A program made the translations under genes and the position numbers. The notes beneath the pieces are model-generated. The model saw nothing but the letters and a program-made list of their open reading frames with translations, was not told the DNA's origin and searched no databases. A DNA stretch of 64,000 nt from an uncultured Geobacteraceae bacterium (lineage in GTDB: Bacteria; Desulfobacterota; Desulfuromonadia; Geobacterales; Pseudopelobacteraceae). Below, in pieces: positions 17,225 to 27,077 of the stretch (position 1 is its first letter; each line of letters begins with the position of its first letter). The stretch lies in the NCBI GenBank assembly GCA_903901875.1, contig CAIUSO010000055.1, positions 62,001 to 126,000 of the forward strand. The letters are read 5' to 3'.

Positions 17225-19399
17225 TCACTTCCCCGCCATGGCCTCCCTGATTGACAGGGCAATCCGCTTCCGTTGGGGATCGGCCGACAGCACCTTTACC
17301 TGCACCACCTGACCCGCCTTGACCGCGTCGTGGGGGTCCTTGACGTACCGATTGGCCAGGTGGCTGATATGGACCAGCCCATCCTGATGGACACCCACAT
17401 CCACAAAGGCACCAAAGGCGGTAACATTGGTGACCACCCCCTGCAGCACCATCCCCTCTTTCAAATCGCCGATTTCCCGAATATCGTCCCGAAAAGTCGC
17501 CGCCTGAAACTGACTCCGGGGGTCACGCCCCGGTTTTTTCAGTTCGGCCACGATGTCGTGCAAGGTCGGCAGACCAACGTTGTCCGTCACATAGCGTTTC
17601 ACCGGAATGCGGTCAACCAGGGCTGCATCGGTCAGAAGCTGCGGCAAGGTAACCCCCAGATCGGCGGCGATGGTTTCAACCAGCCCATACCGTTCGGGAT
17701 GGACGGCACTGTTGTCGAGGGGCTGTTTTCCATCCCGAATACGGAGGAACCCCGCTGCCTGTTCAAACGCCTTGGCACCGAAGCGGGGCACCTTGAGCAG
17801 TGAGGCCCGATCGGCAAAGGAACCATGTTCGTCACGATAACGGGAGATGGCCTTGGCGAGGGAGGGTCCCACACCGGACACGTAGGAGAGGAGTGCCCAC
17901 GAAGCGGTGTTCAGATCCACACCGACAAAATTGACGCAGGACTCCACCACCCCGTCCAGGGATTTTTTCAACATAACCTGATTGACATCATGCTGATACT
18001 GGCCAACGCCGATACTCTTCGGATCGACCTTGACCAGTTCACCCAAAGGATCCTGAAGTCGCCGGGCGATGGAGATGGCGCCACGTATCGTCAGATCAAG
18101 TTCGGGAAATTCCTCACGGGCGATTTCAGACGCCGAATAGACACTGGCACCCGCCTCGCTGACCGAGATGACCGGCAGCATTTTTCCTTCCCCGGCCAGA
18201 GTTTCCTTGACGAACAGCTCCATCTCCCGCCCCGCCGTACCGTTACCAACGGCAACCATCTCAATCTGGCAGTTTTTCACCATGCGGAGCAGTTCCTGAC
18301 GGGCCTGGGGAAGCCGCCCCTCGCCAATGTGGGGGTAGATGGTCACATGTTCCCGAAACCGGCCATTTTCATCGACCGCCGCCAACTTGGAGCCGGTGCG
18401 GAAACCGGGATCAATGCCGAGCACCCGCTTCCCTCCGGCCGGCGGTGCCAGCAACAACTCCCGCAGATTTCGGGCAAACACCTTGATGGCCGCCTCATCG
18501 GCCCGCTCCTTGCTTTCGAGGCGCAGTTCCACCTCGATGGAGGGGGCGATCAGCCGTTTGTAGGCATCTTCAGCCACCCGTTCCAACAGCGGGGTAAAAA
18601 TACTTTCCGCCACGATCAGGCGGGCCTTCATACCAACAAGAATCTGCTCCACCGGGGCAACAATGGAAAGATAGAGCACCTCCTCCTTCTCACCACGGCG
18701 CATGGCCAGCATCCGGTGGGACGGCACCGCCGACAGTGGTTCCTGATAGTCATAATACATCTCGAACTTGGTAACTTTATCCTTGTAATCGGCGGAGACA
18801 CGGCAGGTCATTATCCCCTGTTCGCCGGTCAGCCGCCGCACCATCCCTCTGACATCGGCGTTATCGGAAAGCCGCTCCGCCAGAATGTGGCCGGCCCCCT
18901 CCAGTGCCGCCGCTGCATCGGGCACATCCCGGTCAGGGTCAACAAAGTGAAGTGCCGCCTCTTCGGCCGTCCCCCGGGTCACCTGCTGGGCTGCCATGAG
19001 ATCGGCCAGCGGTTCCAGTCCCCGCTCCCGGGCAATGGTTGCCTTGGTACGCCGTTTCGGCTTATACGGAAGATAGAGATCCTCCAGCACGGTTTTCAGA
19101 CGGGCAGATTCAATTCTCTCCCGCAATTCGGAGGTCAGTTTCCCCTGCTCCTCAATGGATTTCAGGACGGTGACCCGCCGTTCCTCCAGCTCGGAAAAAT
19201 AGGCGAATTGTTCCTCTATGGTACGAATTGCCACTTCATCCAGCTCGCCGGTCCGCTCTTTCCGGTAGCGGGCGATAAAGGGAACCGTTGCCCCCTCCTG
19301 CAATAGCTCCACCGTATGCTCTACCTGGGCCGGCCTGAAGGAGGTCGCCTCAATGATACAGGCGATGAGATTCCGATAACATGCTTCACTCAACTTCAT
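17225..19399 (-). CDS. tex: Tex-family RNA-binding transcription accessory protein
   Basis: About 724 residues from the ATG at 19399 (GGGAGCA upstream). Order: Tex N-terminal helical domain, YqgF/RuvC-like domain (VLGIDPGFRTGSKLAAVDENG), helix-hairpin-helix region (NTASWALLSYVSGVGPSLAKAI) and a C-terminal S1 RNA-binding domain (GMVLQGVVTNVTAFGAFVDVG). Tex is a nucleic-acid-binding factor linked to transcription and stress tolerance. It is last in an apparent operon with photolyase, 31 bases upstream. Confidence 0.95.
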   Translation of the reverse strand: MKLSEACYRNLIACIIEATSFRPAQVEHTVELLQEGATVPFIARYRKERTGELDEVAIRTIEEQFAYFSELEERRVTVLKSIEEQGKLTSELRERIESARLKTVLEDLYLPYKPKRRTKATIARERGLEPLADLMAAQQVTRGTAEEAALHFVDPDRDVPDAAAALEGAGHILAERLSDNADVRGMVRRLTGEQGIMTCRVSADYKDKVTKFEMYYDYQEPLSAVPSHRMLAMRRGEKEEVLYLSIVAPVEQILVGMKARLIVAESIFTPLLERVAEDAYKRLIAPSIEVELRLESKERADEAAIKVFARNLRELLLAPPAGGKRVLGIDPGFRTGSKLAAVDENGRFREHVTIYPHIGEGRLPQARQELLRMVKNCQIEMVAVGNGTAGREMELFVKETLAGEGKMLPVISVSEAGASVYSASEIAREEFPELDLTIRGAISIARRLQDPLGELVKVDPKSIGVGQYQHDVNQVMLKKSLDGVVESCVNFVGVDLNTASWALLSYVSGVGPSLAKAISRYRDEHGSFADRASLLKVPRFGAKAFEQAAGFLRIRDGKQPLDNSAVHPERYGLVETIAADLGVTLPQLLTDAALVDRIPVKRYVTDNVGLPTLHDIVAELKKPGRDPRSQFQAATFRDDIREIGDLKEGMVLQGVVTNVTAFGAFVDVGVHQDGLVHISHLANRYVKDPHDAVKAGQVVQVKVLSADPQRKRIALSIREAMAGK

Positions 19400-19430
19400 G
19401 ACTGCTCCCTGTTCGTGTTCAAAGTAATTT

Positions 19431-20777
19431 TCAACCGTTACGCCGAATATATTCGGCCACGTCAAATTTCCGTTTGCAGCCGTTGTAATTCATGTAGCGC
19501 ACTTTGCCAAAAACCGGCCGTTCGCCCCAGGCCCGGTCATGGACGCCCCCCATGCACCAGGCGATTCCGGCATAGCCGTTGGGATCACGCCCGTCGAGCT
19601 GATAGCGGTCGTTCAGTCCGATGGCAACAGCCATGGCCTCCGCCACAGTGGGGGACCATTCCAGAATTTTCTTGGCCCAGTACATCCGAAGATAGCCATG
19701 CATGGTGCCATCGCGAACCATCTGCCGCTGGGCGGCATTCCAGAGGGGATCGTGGGTTTCTCCCCGGTCAAAGGTCGCTGCGTCATAGAGGTATTCACGC
19801 CGGTCGTGGCGGTGTTCCGCCACGTTCTTCGCTCCCCAGGCGGGAAAGCCGGCTACCATATCATAGGAATCGTTATAATGACAAAAATTATCGGACAGTT
19901 CCCGCCGGATGATCAGCTCTTCCAGAAAGGCCTCCACAGAGGGGGAAAAGAGCAGTTCCCGCCCCACCTCCAGAGCCACCCGCTGGGCCGAGAGCTGTCC
20001 AAAATGCAGCCAGGGGGAAAGGCCCGACTGGCCATCGGCACAGGGATCATTCCGTCGTTCGTTGTAATCGTCAAGCCGGTCTGCGATAAATTCACCAAGT
20101 TTCTCCCGGGCGGCGACCTCACCCGGCAGCATTCCGGTGACCTCGCCGACGGCATGATCCACCGCAATCCCCGCCAACTCCCGCTGAAGGTCAAAGGGGG
20201 GTACCGGTTCGGGCCAGGGAAACGGATGGATCTTCAGGGAGGGAAATTCATCGAGAAAATCGGGGAGCAGACGCCTGATTTTGGGGCGAATGGTATAGGC
20301 ACCAAACTCCTGCTTACCGGACGCAACCCGGCAGGGGACAATATTGTGGGCATCCACCTCGACACAGGCAACGGGCAGCTGTCCGGCAACCTGCTCCCGC
20401 CACCGCCGCTTGATCCTAAGCGGATCGAAATCTGTCACCAGCAATCCCACCGGTCGCCCCAGGACAAAACGGCAGAGCTCTTCGGCAGGGTTTCCCCGGA
20501 GCAGGATCAGCGGAATAGCAAGCCGGGCAAGGTCGGCTGCCACCTGGGCCACCCCCCGGACCATGAATCCATAGTGACGAAGCGTAGCACCCAGAAAGGC
20601 GGGTGCCAGCGTAAAGACCACCGCCAGCGGCACCCCCAACGCCAGTGCCCGTTCCTGGGCATGGAGCAGGGCCCAGTTGTCATTAACCCGTTGGTCACGG
20701 CTCATCCAGTAGATAACCGGTGCAGGGTGCTCCTGAATGTGATTGAGTGCATATATGCGGGAAGGATGGACAGTCAT
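19431..20777 (-). CDS. phr: Class II CPD photolyase
   Basis: A 448-residue FAD-dependent enzyme that splits cyclobutane pyrimidine dimers using light. Class II features are visible: YWMSRDQRVNDNWALL at the start of the photolyase domain, SPWLHFGQLSAQRVA, and MHGYLRMYWAKKILEW in the FAD pocket, ending WCMGGVHDRAWGERPVFG. The ribosome site AAGGAG lies seven bases before the ATG. It follows the unknown 649-residue gene by 21 bases. Confidence 0.95.
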   Translation of the reverse strand: MTVHPSRIYALNHIQEHPAPVIYWMSRDQRVNDNWALLHAQERALALGVPLAVVFTLAPAFLGATLRHYGFMVRGVAQVAADLARLAIPLILLRGNPAEELCRFVLGRPVGLLVTDFDPLRIKRRWREQVAGQLPVACVEVDAHNIVPCRVASGKQEFGAYTIRPKIRRLLPDFLDEFPSLKIHPFPWPEPVPPFDLQRELAGIAVDHAVGEVTGMLPGEVAAREKLGEFIADRLDDYNERRNDPCADGQSGLSPWLHFGQLSAQRVALEVGRELLFSPSVEAFLEELIIRRELSDNFCHYNDSYDMVAGFPAWGAKNVAEHRHDRREYLYDAATFDRGETHDPLWNAAQRQMVRDGTMHGYLRMYWAKKILEWSPTVAEAMAVAIGLNDRYQLDGRDPNGYAGIAWCMGGVHDRAWGERPVFGKVRYMNYNGCKRKFDVAEYIRRNG

Positions 20778-20798
20778 GGTACGGCTCCTTTTTATGTG

Positions 20799-22748
20799 TT
20801 ACCAGATATAGTCTCGGGCGATATCCCGTTTATCCCTGCCGGAGAGGATATGCATGATTCTCATCTGGGCAACCTTCTGGGGGGAGAGAGTACCGAGGGG
20901 AATATAGACGATCTTCCGGTCCCGGCGGGCGGCATACTGTTTGAATATTGAACGGGGCGGGCGGACGGCAACATAGACCACATGTTTTTCAATGGAGTAA
21001 TCGAGTGCCGCCAGCAGCAGGAGCTCCCCCCTGCTTGCGGCCCCCCGGTAATCGCCATCGCTCCAGACATCCATCATCCGCCGGGGTGGATAGGAGAGGA
21101 GGAAGCCGCCGTATTCGCAGCGGCAGATGCCCGGCCCCACGATATTTTCCGCCGGATCGGTGGCGTAGAAGGCCATATCCGATTCCTGTTCATGTTCCCC
21201 CAGCCAGGTCATGCGGTACGGATAGCTGTCCCCTTTCCCTCCGTCATCAAAAATAACCACCAGTGAACCGACACCGCCGGCAACCCGCTGCTGCTCCCGC
21301 ACGTAGATGGTACCTTCGTGCATAGAGCGCACCGTTTCACGCATATCGATGCCATCCAGCAGAGACGAACTGAATTTTTCGGTACGGCTCTGCTCTTCGG
21401 AAAGCTGCTGGCACCCCTTCCGTTTCAGGAAGCGGCCATACTCCTCAACGGCAATATCCTCCGGCGGATAGGAGCAGATGGATGGATTGTCAAACCCCTC
21501 CAGCCATTGACCGGTGACCGTTTCCCGTTTCCGTTTGAGCAACCCCAGCTGAGAAAGTCCCTTGTGTCGTTTCTGCCGTGGCCGGAACCGGATACGCCTG
21601 CTTCCCCCCCAGATCTCTTCGGGGGTGATGGTGATGGTCGGCAGGTCACTGCTGTCACTCTGCCAGGGATAAGTGGTGGCAAGGCGGCAGAAGGCGTAGG
21701 CAAAGTTATCATCGACACACCCCCGGGCCGCCGCCAGAAGCTGAAACATATCGGGAAGCAGCATCCCCCCCTGGAGCGCATAATTACGGGCGAAGCGAAA
21801 AAACGCCCGTTTCTGCCAGATATGAATGTCGTCCCCGGTTTCCTGACGATAGTGGCGAGCCGCCTCACTGAAGAGGTGATACATGAGGCGCTGCCGGTCG
21901 AGGAACAGGCCGGAGGCACCCAGATGACGGGCGGTCCGGGCCATGGCATTTTCCATCATCCGCTCTTCGGACAGCTGTTCCTTACCGCCATTAATCAGCT
22001 CCAGGGCATGGAACCGTTTGCGAAGGCCGGTCCCCTTTTCCACCGGTTCCTCCGGCAGGGGACCACGGCGCAGCTCATAGACACCCGACAGAAAGGGAAA
22101 TTCGGCCAGAATCTCCCGGCAGGAGTCGGGATGCAGATTACTCAGTGAGATGCCGTCACGGCGGGTCCGCTCCAGCGGAGCGGCCTGCGCTTCCCCGTAG
22201 AGCTGCCTGATCCGCTCCAGATGGGCCATGCCGCAGATAAAGAGGATGCGCCCATGGCTTTTCGCCAGTTGCTGAAGCCGGTAGGCCATCCCCTGTTCCC
22301 GCCGCCGGTCCTCCTGACAGGGAGACTCTCCACTAAAGGCGGCCAGGTACTCACCATAGTACGCCTCCAGACCGATACGACTGATGCTGTAGGAATCGGG
22401 AAGTCGTTCATGGTGACCGGGATAGGAATCCAGGTCCACATCGATACAGTGGAGCGGAATACCACATTCCCCGGCCCGCCGGGCACCTTCCACCAGCGGG
22501 TCGGCCGGTTCTATGAGCAGATACACGCTCTCCGTTCCGGCCCGGTAGCTGAGTACCGAAATCTGCGGCAGCCGCCGTACTCCGCGGAGGAACAGCTGTT
22601 CAAGGGTGGCGGGAAGCTCGATGGCGATGACATCGGGGCGCACCCGTTCCACGGCCATCCGCACCAACTGGGCACACTCCATCCGGTAATGGAGCACCGG
22701 CAGGGCATGGACCGCCCCAAACTGTTCGAGGAAAAGACGTTTCGGCAT
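20799..22748 (-). CDS. Unknown 649-residue protein with TraB/DUF5682-like N-terminus
   Basis: Not firmly recognised. The N-terminal part (about 1-230) has conserved-looking blocks: VRPDVIAIELPATLEQ, IPLHCIDVDLDSY and RILFICGMAHLERI. They resemble the TraB/PrgY/GumN or DUF5682 class, where such Glu/His motifs occur. The middle is helical, and the C-terminal part (about 440-649) contains GSLVVIFDDGG and IEKHVVYVAVRPPR. No signal peptide or membrane helix. It starts two bases after a MoxR-type ATPase, and DUF5682-type proteins are known to pair with MoxR ATPases, usually together with a VWA protein that is absent here. A role with the ATPase is inferred. Confidence 0.6.
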   Translation of the reverse strand: MPKRLFLEQFGAVHALPVLHYRMECAQLVRMAVERVRPDVIAIELPATLEQLFLRGVRRLPQISVLSYRAGTESVYLLIEPADPLVEGARRAGECGIPLHCIDVDLDSYPGHHERLPDSYSISRIGLEAYYGEYLAAFSGESPCQEDRRREQGMAYRLQQLAKSHGRILFICGMAHLERIRQLYGEAQAAPLERTRRDGISLSNLHPDSCREILAEFPFLSGVYELRRGPLPEEPVEKGTGLRKRFHALELINGGKEQLSEERMMENAMARTARHLGASGLFLDRQRLMYHLFSEAARHYRQETGDDIHIWQKRAFFRFARNYALQGGMLLPDMFQLLAAARGCVDDNFAYAFCRLATTYPWQSDSSDLPTITITPEEIWGGSRRIRFRPRQKRHKGLSQLGLLKRKRETVTGQWLEGFDNPSICSYPPEDIAVEEYGRFLKRKGCQQLSEEQSRTEKFSSSLLDGIDMRETVRSMHEGTIYVREQQRVAGGVGSLVVIFDDGGKGDSYPYRMTWLGEHEQESDMAFYATDPAENIVGPGICRCEYGGFLLSYPPRRMMDVWSDGDYRGAASRGELLLLAALDYSIEKHVVYVAVRPPRSIFKQYAARRDRKIVYIPLGTLSPQKVAQMRIMHILSGRDKRDIARDYIW

Positions 22749-22750
22749 GG

Positions 22751-23569
22751 TTACCCCAGGTACGGCAGTGCTTCATTACCAAGGATACGGGTCACCGCCA
22801 GCCGGAGCAGGTCACGGGGGGGCTGACCACCCGCTGCGGACATTTTCAGGGCATAGCGGGCGATGTTGATGCCGTCCCGCACCGAATAAAGCTCATCGGC
22901 ACCATGGGCACGTTGCAGGAAGGAAACCACATATTTGAGAATTTCACTGTCCGCAAAGGGAAGATTTTCCCGAAGAATAACCAGCTCCTCGTCCGCTTCG
23001 GGAAAATCGATGAAGATCTGGGGCTGGAGCCGGGAGTGGATATACTCGGGGATTTCAAAGGTAGAAGAATCCTCATTCATGGTGACCACAATGCGGAACT
23101 CCTTCCGGGCCGGGATACGGAGACCGGTGATAATCGACTCCACATAACGGCGATCGTCCAGCAGAGGAGCCAGTGAGGCCCACGCCTTTTCGCTCATGCG
23201 GTTCCCCTCGTCGAGGATCAGCACACCACCGGTCACCATGGCAGAAACCAGTGACGAAGCGGCATACTGAATTTTACCGTCGGGACCGATGACCGGGGTG
23301 ACGATCAGATCTTCCGGTCGGGTATCCATGGTTGCCTGAAACAGGTAGACCGGCCGTTCCAGCCGTTTAGCCGCAGCATAGGCCAGGGTGGTTTTCCCCA
23401 CACCCGGCTTGCCGATCAGCCGCGGGTTAAAGGGAATATCCCGTTCGTCAATGACCATCCATGCCGCCAGCAACTGCAGTAACAGCTCGTCCTGGCCAAC
23501 CCACGAAAGATTCAGCTCCACCGGACCAGCCAGCGACAGGGTAATTCCATCGATTACAGTAGTTCTCAC
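22751..23569 (-). CDS. MoxR-type AAA+ ATPase
   Basis: A 272-residue single AAA+ module. Walker A is GKPGVGKTTLAYA, Walker B is GGVLILDEGNRMSE, sensor 1 is RIVVTMNED and the arginine-finger region is IHSRLQPQIFIDFPEAD. MoxR-like ATPases act as chaperones that remodel partner complexes. Start is GTG with GGAGG eight bases upstream. It is the first gene of the operon ATPase, unknown protein, photolyase, tex. Confidence 0.88.
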   Translation of the reverse strand: MRTTVIDGITLSLAGPVELNLSWVGQDELLLQLLAAWMVIDERDIPFNPRLIGKPGVGKTTLAYAAAKRLERPVYLFQATMDTRPEDLIVTPVIGPDGKIQYAASSLVSAMVTGGVLILDEGNRMSEKAWASLAPLLDDRRYVESIITGLRIPARKEFRIVVTMNEDSSTFEIPEYIHSRLQPQIFIDFPEADEELVILRENLPFADSEILKYVVSFLQRAHGADELYSVRDGINIARYALKMSAAGGQPPRDLLRLAVTRILGNEALPYLG

Positions 23570-23758
23570 GAATCAACCTCCATTAAAATCATTGTCACGC
23601 ACATTACTTCAAAAACCACCGGTCCGGCACAAAAAAATTACCGTTCCCCACCACCATACGACTATAAAATTGTTTGTAATAATTATCATTGGAGGGTATC
23701 ATGTAACTGCGTAGTCTGGTAGTATGTAACCGTTACTATTCAGTGAGAGGATTATGTT

Positions 23759-24214
23759 ATGTTACCAGCAATGGTTTCAGACATAGCACAAAAGGCTTCC
23801 CGGTTTTCCGCTGCGCCATCGCACTCTCCTCAGCAGGAGGACAAGCTAGCTGGGTCGGGCAGTGCTGCTGCGACAGCGTCAGCTACCAAGTATACCCCAC
23901 CAAAAGAAAATGTCATTGATACCGTAAATTTATCCGGCAAGTCATTGCAGGCATCTTCCTCCATAACCAAGACCCAGATTGAAGATACTAAAAAACTGGA
24001 GCAGAAAAAAGAAACGCTAAAAAAGGTTGAAGGCACAACCAACATGGGTTCCACATCTTCACGGGTGCAGTTCGTCTATGACCAGAAAGGAACATTAATG
24101 GTACGGTATATGGATTCCGCCGACAGGCTTATCTATCAGGTGCCATCCGCATTGATGCTGCGCATGAAGGAGGATGAGGCACAGAATGCCCGGAAAGTTG
24201 ACATGAATGCGTGA
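23759..24214 (+). CDS. FlaG-like flagellar-type protein
   Basis: A 151-residue hydrophilic protein. The N-terminal two thirds is low-complexity, rich in Ser, Ala, Lys and Thr. The C-terminus RVQFVYDQKGTLMVRYMDS followed by YQVPSALMLRM has the pattern of FlaG proteins (a beta hairpin followed by an IP..-hydrophobic end). The ribosome site GAGAGGA lies eight bases before the ATG. No other flagellar genes are nearby, so the assignment is tentative. Confidence 0.55.
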   Translation: MLPAMVSDIAQKASRFSAAPSHSPQQEDKLAGSGSAAATASATKYTPPKENVIDTVNLSGKSLQASSSITKTQIEDTKKLEQKKETLKKVEGTTNMGSTSSRVQFVYDQKGTLMVRYMDSADRLIYQVPSALMLRMKEDEAQNARKVDMNA

Positions 24215-24246
24215 GGGGGGCGACCGACCTGATATCATAAGTGGCT

Positions 24247-24293
24247 AAAAGCAAACGAGGAAACCAGATCAGATGGTTTCCTCGTTTGCTTTT
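24247..24293. terminator. Bidirectional intrinsic terminator
   Basis: A perfect 20-bp stem: AAAAGCAAACGAGGAAACCA (24247-24266) pairs with 24274-24293, with a 7-base loop. The ends are A-rich on the left and T-rich on the right, so it works in both directions. It sits between the convergent FlaG-like gene and the small alanine-rich gene. Confidence 0.9.
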
Positions 24294-24335
24294 ATACGCA
24301 ACAGAACCCGGAACGACTACGGTCCAGATTCCCGT

Positions 24336-24659
24336 TTAAATTGCACTAACTACGGCATACGCCCGTTCTGCACTCTTCTGTGCCACTGTCTTTTGCACAG
24401 CAACTGTATCACGTGCCGCCTGAGTTGCCAGCTGTTGTGCTGTTTTCAGTGCCTCTTCTTTTGCAGCGGTAGCCTTCCGCTCAGCCAATTTCACCGCCTG
24501 GGGAGAAATGGTAACCGTATCTGACCTGCTCGATGCCACCGTTTTCTGGGCATCCTGCGCGACCTGAGGCACCGATACCTGAGTATCGGTCTTCGCCTGC
24601 GGATTTATCTGGGTAGCAACACCCAAAACACTGTTCGGTGATAATGCGGTAATTGCCAT
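24336..24659 (-). CDS. Small alanine-rich protein of unknown function
   Basis: 107 residues from ATG 24659 (GAGGTGAGG upstream; an in-frame ATG seven codons earlier has no good ribosome site). Ala, Gln, Thr and Val dominate. The segment SRSDTVTISPQAVKLAE recalls the motif of small motility-associated proteins, and a long helix (about 60-105) follows. No signal peptide. It converges on the FlaG-like gene, which may hint at a motility link, but the function is unknown. Confidence 0.6.
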   Translation of the reverse strand: MAITALSPNSVLGVATQINPQAKTDTQVSVPQVAQDAQKTVASSRSDTVTISPQAVKLAERKATAAKEEALKTAQQLATQAARDTVAVQKTVAQKSAERAYAVVSAI

Positions 24660-24860
24660 TGTCCTCACCTCCTCATGCACAAAAAAGCCATACCTTAGGT
24701 GTCATTTTCTCCCTATTCAACGCGTTATGCAAGATTTTTTTTCACGATTTTTCTCTCATCTGAAACTTTCATCTTGGCAAAGAGTCATTTCAATGTGTTA
24801 AGCTACAAACCTTCACTACCATCATACCGTCTTAACACGTCAAGACAAGGGGATTTCACA

Positions 24861-25862
24861 ATGGAACGACGAAAATTGGGTTCACAGGGGCTGACCGTTT
24901 CCGCCCAGGGACTGGGTTGCATGGGAATGTCCGACTTTTACGGTGAGCGAAACGAAGCGGAGTCAATCGCCACGATCCACCGCGCCCTGGACCGGGGAAT
25001 TGATTTTTTCGATACCTCCGATATGTATGGCCCCTTTACCAACGAGGAACTGCTTGGCCGGGCACTCAAAGGACACCGCAACCAGGTAATAATAGCCACC
25101 AAGTTCGGCATCATGCGGAGCAAACCGGTAAAGGATGGGTGGGCACCCATCACCGGCATCAATGGCCGCCCCGAATACGTCCGGTCGGCGTGTGACGCCT
25201 CCCTCAAACGGCTTGGGACTGACCATATCGACCTCTATTATCAGCACCGGGTGGATCCGGAAGTACCGATTGAAGAGACCATCGGTGCCATGTCCGAACT
25301 GGTTTCAGCCGGAAAAGTGCGTTTTGTCGGACTCTCCGAGGCCGGTGCCCAGACCATCCGGCGTGCCCACACCATCCATCCGCTTTCGGCCCTCCAAAGT
25401 GAATACTCTCTCTGGAGCCGGGATATGGAAGAGGAAATCCTCCCCACCCTGCGGGAGTTGGGCGTCGGCTTTGTCGCTTACAGTCCTCTGGGACGTGGTT
25501 TTCTGACCGGGCAGTTGAAGAACCCCGACGATTTTGCCGCCGATGACTACCGGCGCAACTCGCCCCGTTTCCAGGGGGACAACTTTGCCCGCAACCTGGA
25601 ACTGGTCGAACGGATCACCGCCATTGCGGCGCGGAAAGGGATCAGCACCGGCCAACTGGCACTGGCCTGGGTAATGGCACAGGGGAACGATATCGTACCG
25701 ATTCCCGGCACCAAACGACGCAGATACCTTGAAGAAAACGTTGCCGCCGCTGCAGTGACGATTACGGCGGAGGAACTCGCTGAAATCGCCGGCATCCTTC
25801 CTGCCGGAGCGGCATCGGGAGAGCGCTATCCGGCAGCCATGATGTCATATGTCAATCGATGA
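24861..25862 (+). CDS. Aldo-keto reductase
   Basis: About 333 residues. NADPH-dependent oxidoreductase of the YajO/AKR13-type group acting on carbonyl compounds. The catalytic tetrad is visible: Asp and Tyr in FDTSDMYG, Lys in VIIATKFG, His in [10 protein letters not shown]. Cofactor-binding [14 protein letters not shown] is near the end. Start ATG 24861 is chosen because [19 protein letters not shown] is the family N-terminus. The MFS gene overlaps its stop by four bases. Confidence 0.92.
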   Translation: MERRKLGSQGLTVSAQGLGCMGMSDFYGERNEAESIATIHRALDRGIDFFDTSDMYGPFTNEELLGRALKGHRNQVIIATKFGIMRSKPVKDGWAPITGINGRPEYVRSACDASLKRLGTDHIDLYYQHRVDPEVPIEETIGAMSELVSAGKVRFVGLSEAGAQTIRRAHTIHPLSALQSEYSLWSRDMEEEILPTLRELGVGFVAYSPLGRGFLTGQLKNPDDFAADDYRRNSPRFQGDNFARNLELVERITAIAARKGISTGQLALAWVMAQGNDIVPIPGTKRRRYLEENVAAAAVTITAEELAEIAGILPAGAASGERYPAAMMSYVNR

Positions 25863-27064
25863 CCGGTGCGATGCCTGACGACACACGGCGCATCACTCCG
25901 TTTCTGCTGCTCTGCCTGATCGGCTTTGCGGCTTTTTTCAGTGCCTATCTCCGTATTCCGGTCATGCCGCTCTTTGCCGCCACCATGGGGGCCGGACCGA
26001 CCCAGGTCGGCACCATCAACGGCGCGTTCATGTTGACGGCCGGATTGCTGTCGATTCCCGCCGGCCTGGTGGCAGACCGGATCGGGAGAACGATTCCGAT
26101 CATCCTCGGCATTGCCGCCACGGCCCTCTCCTCGTTTCTGGTCACCCGCTGCCACCAACCGGGAGAAATGGCGGCAGCCTATGTGCTCTTTGGTGCCGGC
26201 CTTGCCGCCTTTGCCCCCGGTATGCTGTCACTGGTGGCGGATGTGATGCCTTCGGATAAAATCGGCCGGGCCTACGGCTGGTATACCACCGCAATTTACA
26301 TCGCCATGACCCTGGGACCGGCAAGCGGCGGCTATCTGGCCCAGCAGATCGGACTACGGCAGGTGTTTCTCGTCTCGGCACTGCTCCTCTCCGGAGTGAC
26401 GGTCATGGCCCTGTTCCTGCTCCCCACCGGCCCTCCCCGCCACCGGAACGAGCTCCAGGCAGCCCTGGGGGCCAGCAGAGAGCTGCTCCGCCACCGCTCC
26501 CTTCTGGCCTGCCTACTGGCAACCCTCGGCAGCTGCATCGGTTTTGGCGTATTTCTGACCTTTCTGCCACTCTACGTAAAGGAGCTGGGGCATGGCCCGG
26601 CAGAGGTCGGACTGATATTTGCCGCCCAAGCCATCACCAATGTGGTCGGAAGGGTGCCCATCGGCAGCCTGTCGGACCATGTGGAACGACGCCATCTCAC
26701 CAGCGTTGGCCTGGCCCTCCTGTCGTTGTCGCTCCTTTCCATGGGGCAGGTGCAGCACCCACACCTTTTGATGGCCTGTGCGGTCCTCATGGGTGTCGGC
26801 ATGGCACTCACCTTCACCGCCATCGGCGCGTTGATCGCCGAACTGGTCCCCGCCGTACAGCGGGGAATGGCAATGGGAATGTACAACAGCTGTATCTATC
26901 TCGGCATGATGGCAGGTGCCACCACCATGGGGCTGGTGTTGAAGCGGGTCGGCTATCAGACCGGCTTTGCTGCCGCAGCCGCAGTAGTGCTTATCACCGC
27001 AGTACTGTTTGCCTGGTTCATGGGGCGACAAGCTGCGCCAGCCACTCCACGCAATCTGACCTGA
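25859..27064 (+). CDS. Major facilitator superfamily transporter
   Basis: A 401-residue inner-membrane permease with about 12 hydrophobic segments. The loop 2-3 signature appears as [17 protein letters not shown], and its repeat in the second half as [17 protein letters not shown]. The start ATG overlaps the aldo-keto reductase stop (ATGA), so the two genes are co-translated and may share a metabolite. Substrate unknown; drug/metabolite efflux is the commonest role of this type. Confidence 0.9.
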   Translation: MTGAMPDDTRRITPFLLLCLIGFAAFFSAYLRIPVMPLFAATMGAGPTQVGTINGAFMLTAGLLSIPAGLVADRIGRTIPIILGIAATALSSFLVTRCHQPGEMAAAYVLFGAGLAAFAPGMLSLVADVMPSDKIGRAYGWYTTAIYIAMTLGPASGGYLAQQIGLRQVFLVSALLLSGVTVMALFLLPTGPPRHRNELQAALGASRELLRHRSLLACLLATLGSCIGFGVFLTFLPLYVKELGHGPAEVGLIFAAQAITNVVGRVPIGSLSDHVERRHLTSVGLALLSLSLLSMGQVQHPHLLMACAVLMGVGMALTFTAIGALIAELVPAVQRGMAMGMYNSCIYLGMMAGATTMGLVLKRVGYQTGFAAAAAVVLITAVLFAWFMGRQAAPATPRNLT

Positions 27065-27077
27065 AGGAGCCCATTCC

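Noticed and set aside
17825-19306. Long plus-strand frame antisense to tex (493 codons)
   Set aside because: It mirrors the high-GC codon pattern of tex, has low-complexity composition and no domain; tex itself is certain.
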